From positions 7,446-71,445 of the forward strand of contig NZ_JALGYW010000003.1 of NCBI RefSeq assembly GCF_023111095.1: DNA of 64,000 nucleotides, read 5' to 3'. The notes under the pieces are model-generated. The model was not told the origin of the DNA. It was given only the letters and a program-made list of their open reading frames with translations, and searched no databases. The position numbers were made by a program, and so were the translations under genes. Positions 25,120 through 33,994 of this stretch are shown here, in pieces (the stretch's first letter is position 1; each line of letters starts with the position of its first letter). The DNA comes from Maribellus sp. YY47 (lineage in GTDB: Bacteria > Bacteroidota > Bacteroidia > Bacteroidales > Prolixibacteraceae).

Positions 25120-25387
25120 CCTCCGGTTCGATACCGGTAACAGGTCAGACTGCTATCCATCATTTTTGCAGCCCGTCAATTTATCTGTCCGGATGGCGGA
25201 CAGATTTTATTTGCAATGTGGCAAATAGCAAGCTGTGTTTTGAGTTACTCATTTCATTTCACGTAACCCAAAACCGCTTGCCCGCAAGGGGAGAAAAGCA
25301 GGCTCCGAAGTCGCTGCTTTTTGATAAGGACAGTAACAATGACTGTGTTATGGTACCGGATCTTTGAAACACTGAAATATCCGACAG

Positions 25388-25822
25388 ATGAAACAGAAAA
25401 ATACAAATCACCGAAGGCGAAAAGGGGGACGCCCTGCTAAAAGCGACCCCGTAACAGAGTGCGTTATGGTACGCTTTAATGCCCGTGAATATGCCCGTTT
25501 TCTGACATTATTTGAACAATCGGGGGTAAAAGCAAAAGCTGTTTTTATCAAAGCGAGGGTATTCGGCCAGCCGTTCCGCGTGGTGAAAACCGACCGGGCG
25601 GTACTTGAATACGTGGCAAAGCTGACCACTTTTTATGCCCAGTTTCGGGGAGTAGGAACCAATTACAACCAGGTGGTAAAAGAACTGCACAGCAATTTTT
25701 CGCATAAAAAAGCACTGGCATTGCTCTTTAAACTGGAAAAACTGACCACCGAATTAGCTGTAACCGGGCAACAAATTATCGCCCTGTCGAAAGAATTTGA
25801 AGAAAGATATTTACAGAAATAG
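25388..25822 (+). CDS. mobA: Mobilization protein MobA (relaxosome accessory)
   Basis: This 144-residue basic protein opens MKQKNTNHRRRKGGRPAKSD. A ribbon-helix-helix-like segment follows (VMVRFNAREYARFLTLFEQ, about 25-50), then a helical part with FRGVGTNYNQVVKELH, the classic MobA/MobC relaxosome signature. It should bind oriT and help the relaxase MobB to load. It is followed after 6 bases by mobB in one operon, and lies downstream of the probable oriT region. Confidence 0.9.
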   Translation: MKQKNTNHRRRKGGRPAKSDPVTECVMVRFNAREYARFLTLFEQSGVKAKAVFIKARVFGQPFRVVKTDRAVLEYVAKLTTFYAQFRGVGTNYNQVVKELHSNFSHKKALALLFKLEKLTTELAVTGQQIIALSKEFEERYLQK

Positions 25823-25828
25823 CCTTGT

Positions 25829-27091
25829 ATGATTGCCAAAATAACCACCGGAAAAGACATTTACGGTGCTCTTGCCTACAACCAGGAGAAGGTAAACGAA
25901 GGGTTGGGAAAGGTGCTCGCATCGAATATTATCCCCGAACCGGAGGATGGCCGCTTTAGTGTGGCTACGTGTACCGAAGCCTTTAACCGTTGGTTGCCCT
26001 CGCATTACCGCACTGAAAAACCGGTCATTCATATATCGCTCAATCCGCACCCGGATGACAATTTGACGGATGAACAACTTGCAGACATTGGAAGCGAATA
26101 TCTGCAGTTGATGGGGTACGGTGCTCAACCATACCTGATTTTCAAACATTCAGATATCGGTCGGGAACATATCCATATCGTTTCGTTACAGGTGGATAGT
26201 GAGGGTAAAAAAATCAATGACAGCAAACGCAATTTACGAAGTGTGGCTGCGACTGAAAAGCTGGAAAAGAAATACGGCCTGCACCGCGCCAAAGAGCAAA
26301 AACAATTGGAACAATGGCAGTTTAAGCCAGTGGATGCAGAGAAAGGTGATTTAAAAAAGCAAATCGGTTCAGTCATTAAACCGACAGTTGCAATGTACCG
26401 GTTCCAGACAATGGGAGAATACCGGGCCTTGTTATCCCTCTACAACATCGGTGTGGAAGAAGTACAGGGAACTCGAAGCGGAAAGCCTTATCGCGGATTG
26501 CTCTATTCCGCGCTGGATGTTGAAGGGAACAAAGCCGGAACACCTATCAAATCATCTGCTTTCGGGAAAACAGTCGGGGTCAGTGCGCTTGAAGAGCGGA
26601 TGGAGAAATCCACCACCCTGATAAAAGAAAAGGGATACCGCGAACGCCTGCGCCCGTTGGTTGCAGGTGTAATGCAAGAAACCGGGAATGAAACGGAACT
26701 GCGTCAAAAGTTACAGGGAAAAGATATTGACTTATATCTCCGGCGAAACAATACAGGGCGGATTACCGGAGTAACTTTTATCGACCATCAAAGCCGTTGT
26801 GTACTGAACGGTTCCAGGCTGGGCAAAGAGTTTTCTGCCAATGTATTTAATGACCTGTTTAGAGAGTCCCCGGCAGTCGAAGGACACACAAAACAGGCGG
26901 GCGAAAAAGAACCGTTCACGCCTGCGGCTGAACCGTTCTCACAGGCTAACAGTCAAGCCGGGCATATTGAATCCGCAATCAGTAGCCTGTTCTCAATTTT
27001 CTCGCCGGAGCCGGAATCCTACTACGAAAACCAGCAACAGGTTCGCAAAAAACGGAAAAAGAAAAAACGGAGATATGGGAGACAGACATAA
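25829..27091 (+). CDS. mobB: Relaxase MobB (MOB-P type)
   Basis: This 420-residue protein starts MIAKITTGKDIYGALAYN. The three-motif relaxase region includes HISLNPHPDDNLT (about 71-83) and the metal-binding HSDIGREHIHIVSLQVD (about 109-125, the HxxxxxHxH type). The C-terminal half is helical and ends in a very basic tail (RKKRKKKKRRYGRQT). It should nick oriT and pilot the single strand. Its stop is immediately followed by an alternative start codon of the AbiEi frame. Confidence 0.93.
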   Translation: MIAKITTGKDIYGALAYNQEKVNEGLGKVLASNIIPEPEDGRFSVATCTEAFNRWLPSHYRTEKPVIHISLNPHPDDNLTDEQLADIGSEYLQLMGYGAQPYLIFKHSDIGREHIHIVSLQVDSEGKKINDSKRNLRSVAATEKLEKKYGLHRAKEQKQLEQWQFKPVDAEKGDLKKQIGSVIKPTVAMYRFQTMGEYRALLSLYNIGVEEVQGTRSGKPYRGLLYSALDVEGNKAGTPIKSSAFGKTVGVSALEERMEKSTTLIKEKGYRERLRPLVAGVMQETGNETELRQKLQGKDIDLYLRRNNTGRITGVTFIDHQSRCVLNGSRLGKEFSANVFNDLFRESPAVEGHTKQAGEKEPFTPAAEPFSQANSQAGHIESAISSLFSIFSPEPESYYENQQQVRKKRKKKKRRYGRQT

Positions 27092-27117
27092 ATGATATAT
27101 TCCAATCGGATATTATT

Positions 27118-27144
27118 TTTGGTTTATTTTTTTGAGTATATTTG
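27118..27144 (+). promoter_or_regulatory. Promoter of the AbiE pair
   Basis: TATATTTG (27137-27144) is a perfect TAnnTTTG -7 box, with TTTG at 27118-27121, 15 bases upstream. That spacing is shorter than usual. The box ends only four bases before the ATG at 27149, which implies a nearly leaderless transcript. Confidence 0.5.
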
Positions 27145-27148
27145 TACT

Positions 27149-27919
27149 ATGAGTACAGTTACACCAATAAAAATAAACCAATTACTTCAGAAATTGCCTT
27201 CGGGGAGTCTGTTCTTTTCATCGTGGATGAGAGAGAACGGCATATCTTATGATTTGCAACGACGCTACCGCGATTCCGAATGGCTGACCTCTATAGGGGC
27301 AGGTGTGATGATCCGTACCGGTGATAGCCCAACCATATACGGGGCTTTATATTCATTGAACAAACAAACGGGCAAGCACTTTTATGTTGGTGGGTTATCA
27401 GCCCTGGAACTGGCTGGATACACACATTATGTCCCTATGGGGAGACCGGTTGTATATGTCGGCCATCCTAAAGACGAGTGGGTTCCGTCCTGGCTTAAAA
27501 AACATGACTGGGGTGTGGACTTATTACTTGTTACCTCGGAATATTTCGATACAGATACCGGCATAACCCCGATGATACAAGGTGCATTTGAAATACTGGT
27601 TTCCACCCCGGAACGCGCATTTATGGAATGCCTGAACCTTTCTCCACGGCAGTACAACCTCATGGACTTGTACTATGTGATGGAACAATTAACTGCACTT
27701 CGCCCCGGCACCATACAGGCCCTTCTGGAACAAATTACATCAGTAAAAATGAAACGTTTATTCCTGTTTATGGCAGAAAAAGCCGGTCATGCCTGGCTCA
27801 ACGATCTGGACTTGCAGAAAATAGATACCGGGAGAGGTAAACGGGAAATTGTACCGAACGGTGTTTACGACAGCAAATACCAGATAGTAATACCCGAAGA
27901 ACTGAAAAATTATGAATAA
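27149..27919 (+). CDS. abiEi: AbiEi-family type IV antitoxin
   Basis: This 256-residue protein has an N-terminal winged-helix part (KINQLLQKLPSGSLFFSSWMRENGISYDLQ) followed by the AbiEi antitoxin body (YLVGGLSALELAGYTHYV-like block at about 80-100 and STPERAFMECLNLSP at about 150). In the family it represses its own operon and counters the AbiEii toxin, without direct contact in the type IV scheme. An upstream ATG at 27092 would add a hydrophobic 19-residue extension before the winged helix and looks wrong. The 3' end overlaps the toxin gene by eight bases. The pair is inserted between mobB and mobC. Confidence 0.9.
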   Translation: MSTVTPIKINQLLQKLPSGSLFFSSWMRENGISYDLQRRYRDSEWLTSIGAGVMIRTGDSPTIYGALYSLNKQTGKHFYVGGLSALELAGYTHYVPMGRPVVYVGHPKDEWVPSWLKKHDWGVDLLLVTSEYFDTDTGITPMIQGAFEILVSTPERAFMECLNLSPRQYNLMDLYYVMEQLTALRPGTIQALLEQITSVKMKRLFLFMAEKAGHAWLNDLDLQKIDTGRGKREIVPNGVYDSKYQIVIPEELKNYE

Positions 27920-28811
27920 CCTCTATAAAGAACAGGTCAGGCTTTTACTCCGCATATTACCTGTAATCTATCGCGAGGAAAATTTTGCGGTTCATGGTGG
28001 TACGGCCATAAACCTGTTTATCAAAGACCTTCCGCGTTATTCGGTGGATGTGGACTTAACTTATATTCCACTTGGTCCGCGGGACGAAAGCCTTACAGAA
28101 ATCGATAAAAAGCTGGCTGCAATTAGTCAGCAACTGCAACGGGCAGTGCCGAATATAAATATCCGTCCGGTACCCAATAAGCTTTTATGCACATTGGGGC
28201 GGAGCACGGTAAAAATTGAAGTTAACGGGATTAAACGGGGCATTATCGGGCCCACAACTGAAATGCCATTATGCAATAAAGCGCAGGCAGAATTTGGGAT
28301 GTACTGCAAAGCACAAATCGTACCTGTTGAACAGTTGTACGGTGGAAAAATTGCAGCAGCTCTCAGCCGCCAACACCCACGCGATTTGTTCGATTACAAT
28401 TATATGGAACCTGATAAAATCGACAATTTGAAACGGGGTTTTATGTTCGCCCTGCTGGGAAGCGACAAACCGTTTATTGAATCCTTAGCTCCGCACGCGA
28501 TAAACCAGCAGGAAGCCCTGGAAAACCAGTTTCGTGGCATGACTGACATTCCTTTTACTTATGAGAACTACGAAACAGCACGTAAACAGCTTATTGCTTT
28601 TGTCAACTCAATGCTGAGCGAAGAAGACAAAGCATTCCTCGTTAGTTTTGAAGAAGACGACACGCAATGGGAAAAATCAGCTTACTCAGATTTCAGGGAT
28701 TTTCCTTCCGTGCAATGGAAACTGCTCAATGTTAACAAATTGAAAACTCAGAATCCAGCAAAGCACCGGCAGGAGGTGGATAGGTTGAAGGGGCATTTCG
28801 GGATGATATAA
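27912..28811 (+). CDS. abiEii: AbiEii-family nucleotidyltransferase toxin
   Basis: This 299-residue protein has the nucleotidyltransferase core: HGGTAINLF at about 28-36, then the catalytic DVDLTY (Asp46 and Asp48) and the later region VEQLYGGKIAAALSRQHPRD. This is the DUF1814/AbiEii fold. Known relatives modify tRNA or use NTPs to arrest growth during phage infection. It is translated from an ATG inside the end of abiEi, consistent with a coupled toxin-antitoxin pair. It converges on the TIR gene with a 12-base gap. Confidence 0.92.
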   Translation: MNNLYKEQVRLLLRILPVIYREENFAVHGGTAINLFIKDLPRYSVDVDLTYIPLGPRDESLTEIDKKLAAISQQLQRAVPNINIRPVPNKLLCTLGRSTVKIEVNGIKRGIIGPTTEMPLCNKAQAEFGMYCKAQIVPVEQLYGGKIAAALSRQHPRDLFDYNYMEPDKIDNLKRGFMFALLGSDKPFIESLAPHAINQQEALENQFRGMTDIPFTYENYETARKQLIAFVNSMLSEEDKAFLVSFEEDDTQWEKSAYSDFRDFPSVQWKLLNVNKLKTQNPAKHRQEVDRLKGHFGMI

Positions 28812-28823
28812 TATTGCGACTAT

Positions 28824-29681
28824 TTACTTTCTGTATCCGGAAAATCTTTCATGTCGATCTTCCATCAAACAAGTTGTATAATCACTGAAATGAATTAGGA
28901 CATCGTTTCCGTCATCTTTTCCAGTTAAAACGCCTCTGATTGTAACATAAAAGATTTGTTCTGAGGAAATGTCTTTGATTGCTATTCGATTGTAATAAGG
29001 CAGGTCATTACTGATTCGGATTTCAAGAGAATTTAATTGTGGGTGCTCATGAAGTCCTAAAAGAACAGTTTCAGGCATTATCCATTCCCTGTTATTTTGG
29101 AGATGTTCCTCAAATCGTTTAGTTGCGACATCATTTCCTTCAATTTCAACCTGCAATAAGAATGTTCTTTCAGTTTTATTATGAAAATTGATAAAATCCA
29201 ACCAGACAAAAAACGAATCATCAAGCATTCCCCAGTTAAATGCAAAATCAACTGTCAATCCCTGATTATAAAACCGTCCCATATGGTCATTGGCAATGAT
29301 GGAAAGTGACCTAAACAACTCTGTAAATCCATCATCAAAGTTACCCCTGAAATCGGCATACACTTTTTCCTGTAAAAATATAGGGATAGGGCAGTCTTCT
29401 AACAATATTGGAATAACAACAACTTTTTTACTATTTATCTCTTTTATAAGTCCTGCATTTTGTTCTTTTCGGCACCATTCGCTCTGTACATAATGATTGG
29501 AAAGCACAACCAGTAAATAGGAAGAATCATCAAGACCATTTTGTATTTTGTCAATTAATGAATCTCCCGGTTTCATTTCCCATTTATCCAACCACACCCC
29601 AACTCGATTTTCGACTAGTTTTTTTGATAACCTTTCTACAAAAGCCTTGTCCTTCGAAGAATAACTAATAAATACACCCAT
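28824..29681 (-). CDS. TIR-domain protein
   Basis: This 285-residue protein starts MGVFISYSSKDKAFVERLS. The N-terminal TIR domain (about 1-130) has the box GVWLDKWEMKPGDSL and the NADase-type motif SEWCRKEQNAGL, whose Glu73 corresponds to the catalytic glutamate of NAD-cleaving TIR enzymes. The C-terminal half (about 150-285) is beta-rich and unfamiliar; it may be the sensor. Bacterial TIR proteins of this kind deplete NAD+ in antiphage responses. The gene faces left between abiEii and mobC with no obvious partner. A TTG six codons upstream is an alternative start. Confidence 0.85.
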   Translation of the reverse strand: MGVFISYSSKDKAFVERLSKKLVENRVGVWLDKWEMKPGDSLIDKIQNGLDDSSYLLVVLSNHYVQSEWCRKEQNAGLIKEINSKKVVVIPILLEDCPIPIFLQEKVYADFRGNFDDGFTELFRSLSIIANDHMGRFYNQGLTVDFAFNWGMLDDSFFVWLDFINFHNKTERTFLLQVEIEGNDVATKRFEEHLQNNREWIMPETVLLGLHEHPQLNSLEIRISNDLPYYNRIAIKDISSEQIFYVTIRGVLTGKDDGNDVLIHFSDYTTCLMEDRHERFSGYRK

Positions 29682-29854
29682 AAATTCTTTTTCTATCAAA
29701 AGTAAGAAACAGCTTGAATATTTGCTTTGTCTTCAGAATGATAACAGACACAAACTATCATTACGACGCCATAAGCTGCCAGCCTTTTAAAATCAGGTTT
29801 TTCCATTATCTGGCTTTTTACTTTCGTTTTTCGAACATCTAAAAGCAAAGTAAT

Positions 29855-31864
29855 ATGCAACAGGAAGACGATTTAAGGGCACTGGCTAAGATCATGGACT
29901 TTATGCGTGCCCTGAGTATTCTATTTGTGACCATCAATATTTATTGGTTTTGTTACCAGTCGATGGTCGAATGGGGCATCAATATTGGTGTAGTTGATAA
30001 AATACTTCTGAATTTCAATCGTACTGCTAAATTATTTGGCAACATTCTTTACACAAAACTTTTCGCATTGGTGTTTCTGGCCTTATCCTGTCTCGGAACA
30101 AGAGGGGTAAAACAGGAAAAAATCACATGGAACAAAATTATCGTATTCCTTTTTGTTGGCTTTGTCCTTTTCTTCTTCAACTGGTGGTTGCTAGATTTGC
30201 CGATACTATTAGTTGCCAAAACAGGTTTCTATATTTTTACAATGACTACAGGTTATCTTTGCCTGCTGGCTGGCGGCGTATGGATGAGCCGTCTTTTGAA
30301 AAACAATATGATGGATGATGTCTTCAATACCGAAAACGAATCCTTTATGCAGGAAACACGCCTAATTGAAAATGAATATTCAGTGAATCTTCCAACCCGT
30401 TTCTATTATAAAAAGAAATGGAACAGTGGCTGGATTAACGTTGTAAATCCTTTTCGTGCTGGTATTGTATTGGGAACTCCCGGCTCCGGGAAAAGTTATG
30501 CGGTAATCAACCAGTTTATAAAGCAGCAAATAGAAAAAGGATATTCGCAATATATCTATGATTTTAAGTTTCCCGACCTCTCAACGATTGCCTATAACCA
30601 CCTGCTGAAAAACCAACGTGGATACAAAAAAGTACCGACGTTTTATGTAATCAATTTCGACGACCCGGCACGCTCACACCGGTGCAACCCGATTAATCCT
30701 TCGTTTATGAGCGATATATCCGATGCCTATGAAAGTGCCTATACCATCATGCTAAACCTGAACCGGACATGGGTGCAAAAGCAAGGCGACTTTTTTGTAG
30801 AATCACCTATTATCCTGTTTGCAGCCATCATTTGGTATTTACGCATATACAAGGAAGGTCGGTATTGCACATTCCCCCATGCCATCGAGTTCCTGAACAA
30901 GCGGTATGAAGATATTTTCCCGATTCTGACTAGTTACCCCGAACTGGAAAATTATCTTTCTCCCTTTATGGATGCTTGGATGTCTGGGGCGCAGGACCAG
31001 TTACAAGGGCAAATCGCATCGGCTAAAATCCCGCTTTCGAGGATGATTTCACCGCAATTGTACTGGGTAATGTCTGGAGATGAATTTACGCTGGACATTA
31101 ATAATCCCGATGACCCAAAAGTGTTGGTAGTGGGTAACAATCCCGACCGTCAAAATATTTACGGAGCAGCGTTGGGGCTATATAACAGCCGTATCGTAAA
31201 ACTTATCAATAAAAAAGGTCAGTTAAAAAGCTCGGTTATCATCGATGAGTTGCCAACCATCTATTTCAAAGGACTGGATAACCTGATTGCAACCGCCCGT
31301 AGCAACAAGGTTGCGGTATTGCTCGGCTTTCAGGATTTCTCACAGTTGAAACGCGATTACGGCGATAAGGAAGCTGCTGTAGTCATGAATACGGTCGGAA
31401 ATATTTTCTCCGGCCAGGTTGTGGGTGATACGGCTAAAAACCTGTCGGAACGTTTCGGGAAGGTTTTACAGAAACGCCAGTCCATGACCATCAACCGCAA
31501 TGATAAATCAACTTCTATCAGTACCCAGTTGGACAGCCTTATCCCGGCCAGTAAAATTTCCACGCTTACCCAGGGCATGTTCGTTGGGGCGGTTGCCGAC
31601 AATTTTGATGAACGCATCGAGCAAAAGATTTTTCATGCCGAAATTGTTGTTGATAGTGCGAAGATTGCCTCCGAAACTAGAGGCTACAAGCAGATTCCGG
31701 TAATCACTAATTTCGTGGACAAAAGCGGTGTTAACCGCATAAAGGAAATGATTCAGGACAATTACAACCGCATCAAAGAAGAAACAAAACAAATCGTCGT
31801 CGATGAACTGGAACGGATAAAAAATGACCCAGCACTTTCTTATTTGTTACCGAAAAAGGAATAG
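29855..31864 (+). CDS. mobC: Coupling protein MobC (VirD4-like ATPase)
   Basis: This 669-residue protein carries an N-terminal YWFCY region (NIYWFCYQSMVEWGI, about 28-45) with several membrane segments up to residue 150. Walker A GTPGSGKS lies at about 207, with the VirD4-type motor after it (VIIDELPTIYFKGLDNLIA near 460). This is the MobC/TraG coupling ATPase of Bacteroidota ICEs, which hands the relaxase-DNA complex to the Tra channel. It is separated from mobB by the AbiE/TIR cargo, whereas related elements usually have the mob genes together. Confidence 0.93.
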   Translation: MQQEDDLRALAKIMDFMRALSILFVTINIYWFCYQSMVEWGINIGVVDKILLNFNRTAKLFGNILYTKLFALVFLALSCLGTRGVKQEKITWNKIIVFLFVGFVLFFFNWWLLDLPILLVAKTGFYIFTMTTGYLCLLAGGVWMSRLLKNNMMDDVFNTENESFMQETRLIENEYSVNLPTRFYYKKKWNSGWINVVNPFRAGIVLGTPGSGKSYAVINQFIKQQIEKGYSQYIYDFKFPDLSTIAYNHLLKNQRGYKKVPTFYVINFDDPARSHRCNPINPSFMSDISDAYESAYTIMLNLNRTWVQKQGDFFVESPIILFAAIIWYLRIYKEGRYCTFPHAIEFLNKRYEDIFPILTSYPELENYLSPFMDAWMSGAQDQLQGQIASAKIPLSRMISPQLYWVMSGDEFTLDINNPDDPKVLVVGNNPDRQNIYGAALGLYNSRIVKLINKKGQLKSSVIIDELPTIYFKGLDNLIATARSNKVAVLLGFQDFSQLKRDYGDKEAAVVMNTVGNIFSGQVVGDTAKNLSERFGKVLQKRQSMTINRNDKSTSISTQLDSLIPASKISTLTQGMFVGAVADNFDERIEQKIFHAEIVVDSAKIASETRGYKQIPVITNFVDKSGVNRIKEMIQDNYNRIKEETKQIVVDELERIKNDPALSYLLPKKE

Positions 31865-32016
31865 AAAAAACAATTCAGATTATTTTCCTTGTGATAATAA
31901 CTTTTCATATAATTTTCTAATTGTATACCGTACTCCGCTCACAACATTTAAAACATTGAATTTATTTCTAAAAATATGCTTATATTGCTACTTTAATAGC
32001 AAAAGATACTTAAAAA

Positions 32017-32238
32017 GTGGCCAAAGAGAAGCGTGTTTATAATAGAATTAAAGCAGTATTAGCTGAACAGGGAAAAACAAACTTATGGCTGGCAGCGAAA
32101 TTAGAAGTGAACAGGACGACCGTTTCAAAATGGTGTACAAACGAAGTTCAGCCTACAATGGAATCCCTTTTTCGAATTGCTAATGCCTTAAATGTTGATG
32201 CAAGGGAACTATTAGTTTCACCCAATAAAAAATTCTGA
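32017..32238 (+). CDS. XRE-family HTH regulator
   Basis: This 73-residue protein begins with a GTG codon (MAKEKRVYNRIKAVL). The helix-turn-helix (NLWLAAKLEVNRTTVSKWCT, about 27-46) and second half (PTMESLFRIANALNVDAREL) are a compact Cro/C1-type domain. It lies 71 bases before a four-gene operon in the same direction and probably controls it, as small XRE repressors often do for defence cassettes. The start is uncertain because it is GTG. Confidence 0.8.
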   Translation: MAKEKRVYNRIKAVLAEQGKTNLWLAAKLEVNRTTVSKWCTNEVQPTMESLFRIANALNVDARELLVSPNKKF

Positions 32239-32309
32239 AATCAATTTAAAGCACACAGAAAATATATTATATATCAGGGAATTGGACGGAAACAAATAGA
32301 TTATTTGAT

Positions 32310-33545
32310 ATGAATAAAGCACAAACAATCCAGGAACAACATACCGCAGGTGCACAATCAATAGGTTTTGATTATCAATTCTATTATTTTATGCTATTAG
32401 CACTTGACCTTAAAATGGGACAAAAAATTGGATTTGAGGTTAAAGACGATATTCATATCGATAAAGAAGACGAGACTACAATATTATTTCAAGCAAAACA
32501 TAGTATCCTTAAAAGTTCGAGTGGTGCGATAAAAAATTTGACCACATTAGATTCTGATTTGTGGAAGACACTGAACATTTGGGCTGACTTAATAAAAGCT
32601 AATAAGAAAAATAAAAATTTCCTAAAAACACATTCATTTATACTGGTAACCAATAAGAATGAGAATAATAATGAGCTCATCAATTTAATAATTCAGCACA
32701 AAACGGACAAAAACATTGACGATGTAGTACAAAAGTTAAAAGAATTAGAAAGTAAAACAGAGGACGAAACATTAACAAAATATATTAAAAATGTACGTTC
32801 TATTGGAAAAACTGGGTTAAAACAATTCTTGCAGAAACTGACCATCGAAACCGGAGTTGACCATATTATAGAGAAAATAAAAAACAGATTAATTGAGTTA
32901 TACAAAGACCCTCGTATAGCAGAAGCAATTTTTGACAGTTTATATTCAAACCTGCAAGCAACAAAATATTTAGATATTAAAGACAGTAATAAATTTGATA
33001 TTTCATTTGATGATTTTAATAAAAAATTTGGCAGGTGTTTTAAAGTTGCTTCCGAGACAAAACCACTACCGAGAAGAAACTTTCCAATATTATTGCCAGA
33101 AGATTTAGAAAGCCAGATTTTTATAAAACAACTTCTTGATATTGGGGAAGTTCAAAGCGGTTCAGAAGACATTAGAAAATATACAACACTAATGTTGAAG
33201 TTTCTCAGGCATTTTACCTATTGGTCAGATGAAGAAAACTTTATTTTACTTACCGAAGCAGAAGAATTTAAACAAGAAAGCATTTCAAAATGGGCCAACA
33301 AGTTTAAATCCAAATACCGACAAATTGAAAATAAAATAAATTCAGGCTCTGATATCGTTGAATTTGAAGAGGATATAAAAAAATTGGCAATTAAACTGGT
33401 TGAATACGTGAGAGAGCAAAATTTATCTATACCGGGCTATTCTTCTCTTGGAATAGATTTTAGCAATGGGCACTATTATGCTTTATCAGATAATCTGGAA
33501 ATTGGCTGGCACTATGATTGGGAAAATAAATATAAAAAGGGATGA
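32310..33545 (+). CDS. ABC three-component-like system effector with nuclease-like N-terminus
   Basis: This 411-residue protein opens with GFDYQFYYFMLLALDLK, then IGFEVKDDIHIDKEDETT and ILFQAKHSI. This acid-x-Lys ... Gln-x-Lys-His pattern resembles the dsDNA-nuclease (DUF4297/Cap4-like, PD-(D/E)xK-related) N-terminal domains of defence effectors. The C-terminal half is helical with a final GHYYALSDNLEIGWHYDWE block, as in the C-terminal domains of ABC three-component effectors. Its stop overlaps the next start (ATGA). I infer a nuclease effector held in check by the ATPase complex. Catalysis is not proven. Confidence 0.7.
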   Translation: MNKAQTIQEQHTAGAQSIGFDYQFYYFMLLALDLKMGQKIGFEVKDDIHIDKEDETTILFQAKHSILKSSSGAIKNLTTLDSDLWKTLNIWADLIKANKKNKNFLKTHSFILVTNKNENNNELINLIIQHKTDKNIDDVVQKLKELESKTEDETLTKYIKNVRSIGKTGLKQFLQKLTIETGVDHIIEKIKNRLIELYKDPRIAEAIFDSLYSNLQATKYLDIKDSNKFDISFDDFNKKFGRCFKVASETKPLPRRNFPILLPEDLESQIFIKQLLDIGEVQSGSEDIRKYTTLMLKFLRHFTYWSDEENFILLTEAEEFKQESISKWANKFKSKYRQIENKINSGSDIVEFEEDIKKLAIKLVEYVREQNLSIPGYSSLGIDFSNGHYYALSDNLEIGWHYDWENKYKKG

Positions 33546-33994
33546 AAGAAATATACTACACCTATAATAATGAGGCAATCGCCAGTTGCATCTTTTTATC
33601 AATACTGAATAATACTGATGAATTAGATATTGCTCGTTCCTGCTTAATCCTACCTTTTTTACTGGACGACAGAACCGTAAATTATTTAGATAGAAACAAG
33701 CATATTGAAACTGACTTGGTGCAAATTATAAAGGAACAGCCCCGTTTATTTGTTTCTTTTAATAAAAGGTATTTATCATTACTGCCCGTAACTATTAATT
33801 CGTTACTATTATTAAGTAAGAGCAATCAAATAAAAATTGACACTCAGATTTCGTCTATTGGAAATATTATTTTCGACAGACAAAATTTGGGGACAAGATT
33901 TCAAAAAATAGAAAAAATCACACCAAAGTTTTTGTCTGTAATAGAGAAATATTCAACATCTCAATTGTATAAAATGCTAAATATTCAACTATGA
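33542..33994 (+). CDS. ABC three-component system middle component-like protein
   Basis: This 150-residue protein has no catalytic motif. Its pattern (YYTYNNEAIASCIFLSIL, ARSCLILPFLLDD, FNKRYLSLLPVTINSLLLL) is what I know from the small middle component that sits between effector and DUF3732-type ATPase in ABC three-component systems. It overlaps both neighbours by four bases, so the three proteins are probably made in fixed ratio. It likely bridges effector and ATPase. Function is assigned mainly from order and general resemblance. Confidence 0.65.
   Translation: MKEIYYTYNNEAIASCIFLSILNNTDELDIARSCLILPFLLDDRTVNYLDRNKHIETDLVQIIKEQPRLFVSFNKRYLSLLPVTINSLLLLSKSNQIKIDTQISSIGNIIFDRQNLGTRFQKIEKITPKFLSVIEKYSTSQLYKMLNIQL

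Larger units (their letters stand above)
24664..25387. other. Divergent traA-mobA region, probable oriT
   Basis: There is no gene in these 724 bases. They hold several short repeats: TGAATGATTGGC (24779-24790), TGAATGACTGGC (24811-24822) and the inverted form GCCATTCATTC (24901-24911). Further right are a phased TGGCA array (25041-25076), the stem CTTGCCCGCAAG (25277-25288), the 8-bp stem AAAAGCAG/CTGCTTTT (25294-25321) and ACAGT-N7-ACTGT (25330-25346). Placement directly upstream of the MobA/MobB relaxase genes is where oriT is found in related elements. The nick site is not identified. Confidence 0.6.

Noticed and set aside
27092-27148. Upstream ATG as start of AbiEi
   Set aside because: It would add a hydrophobic stretch before the winged helix and would lie upstream of the perfect -7 box.
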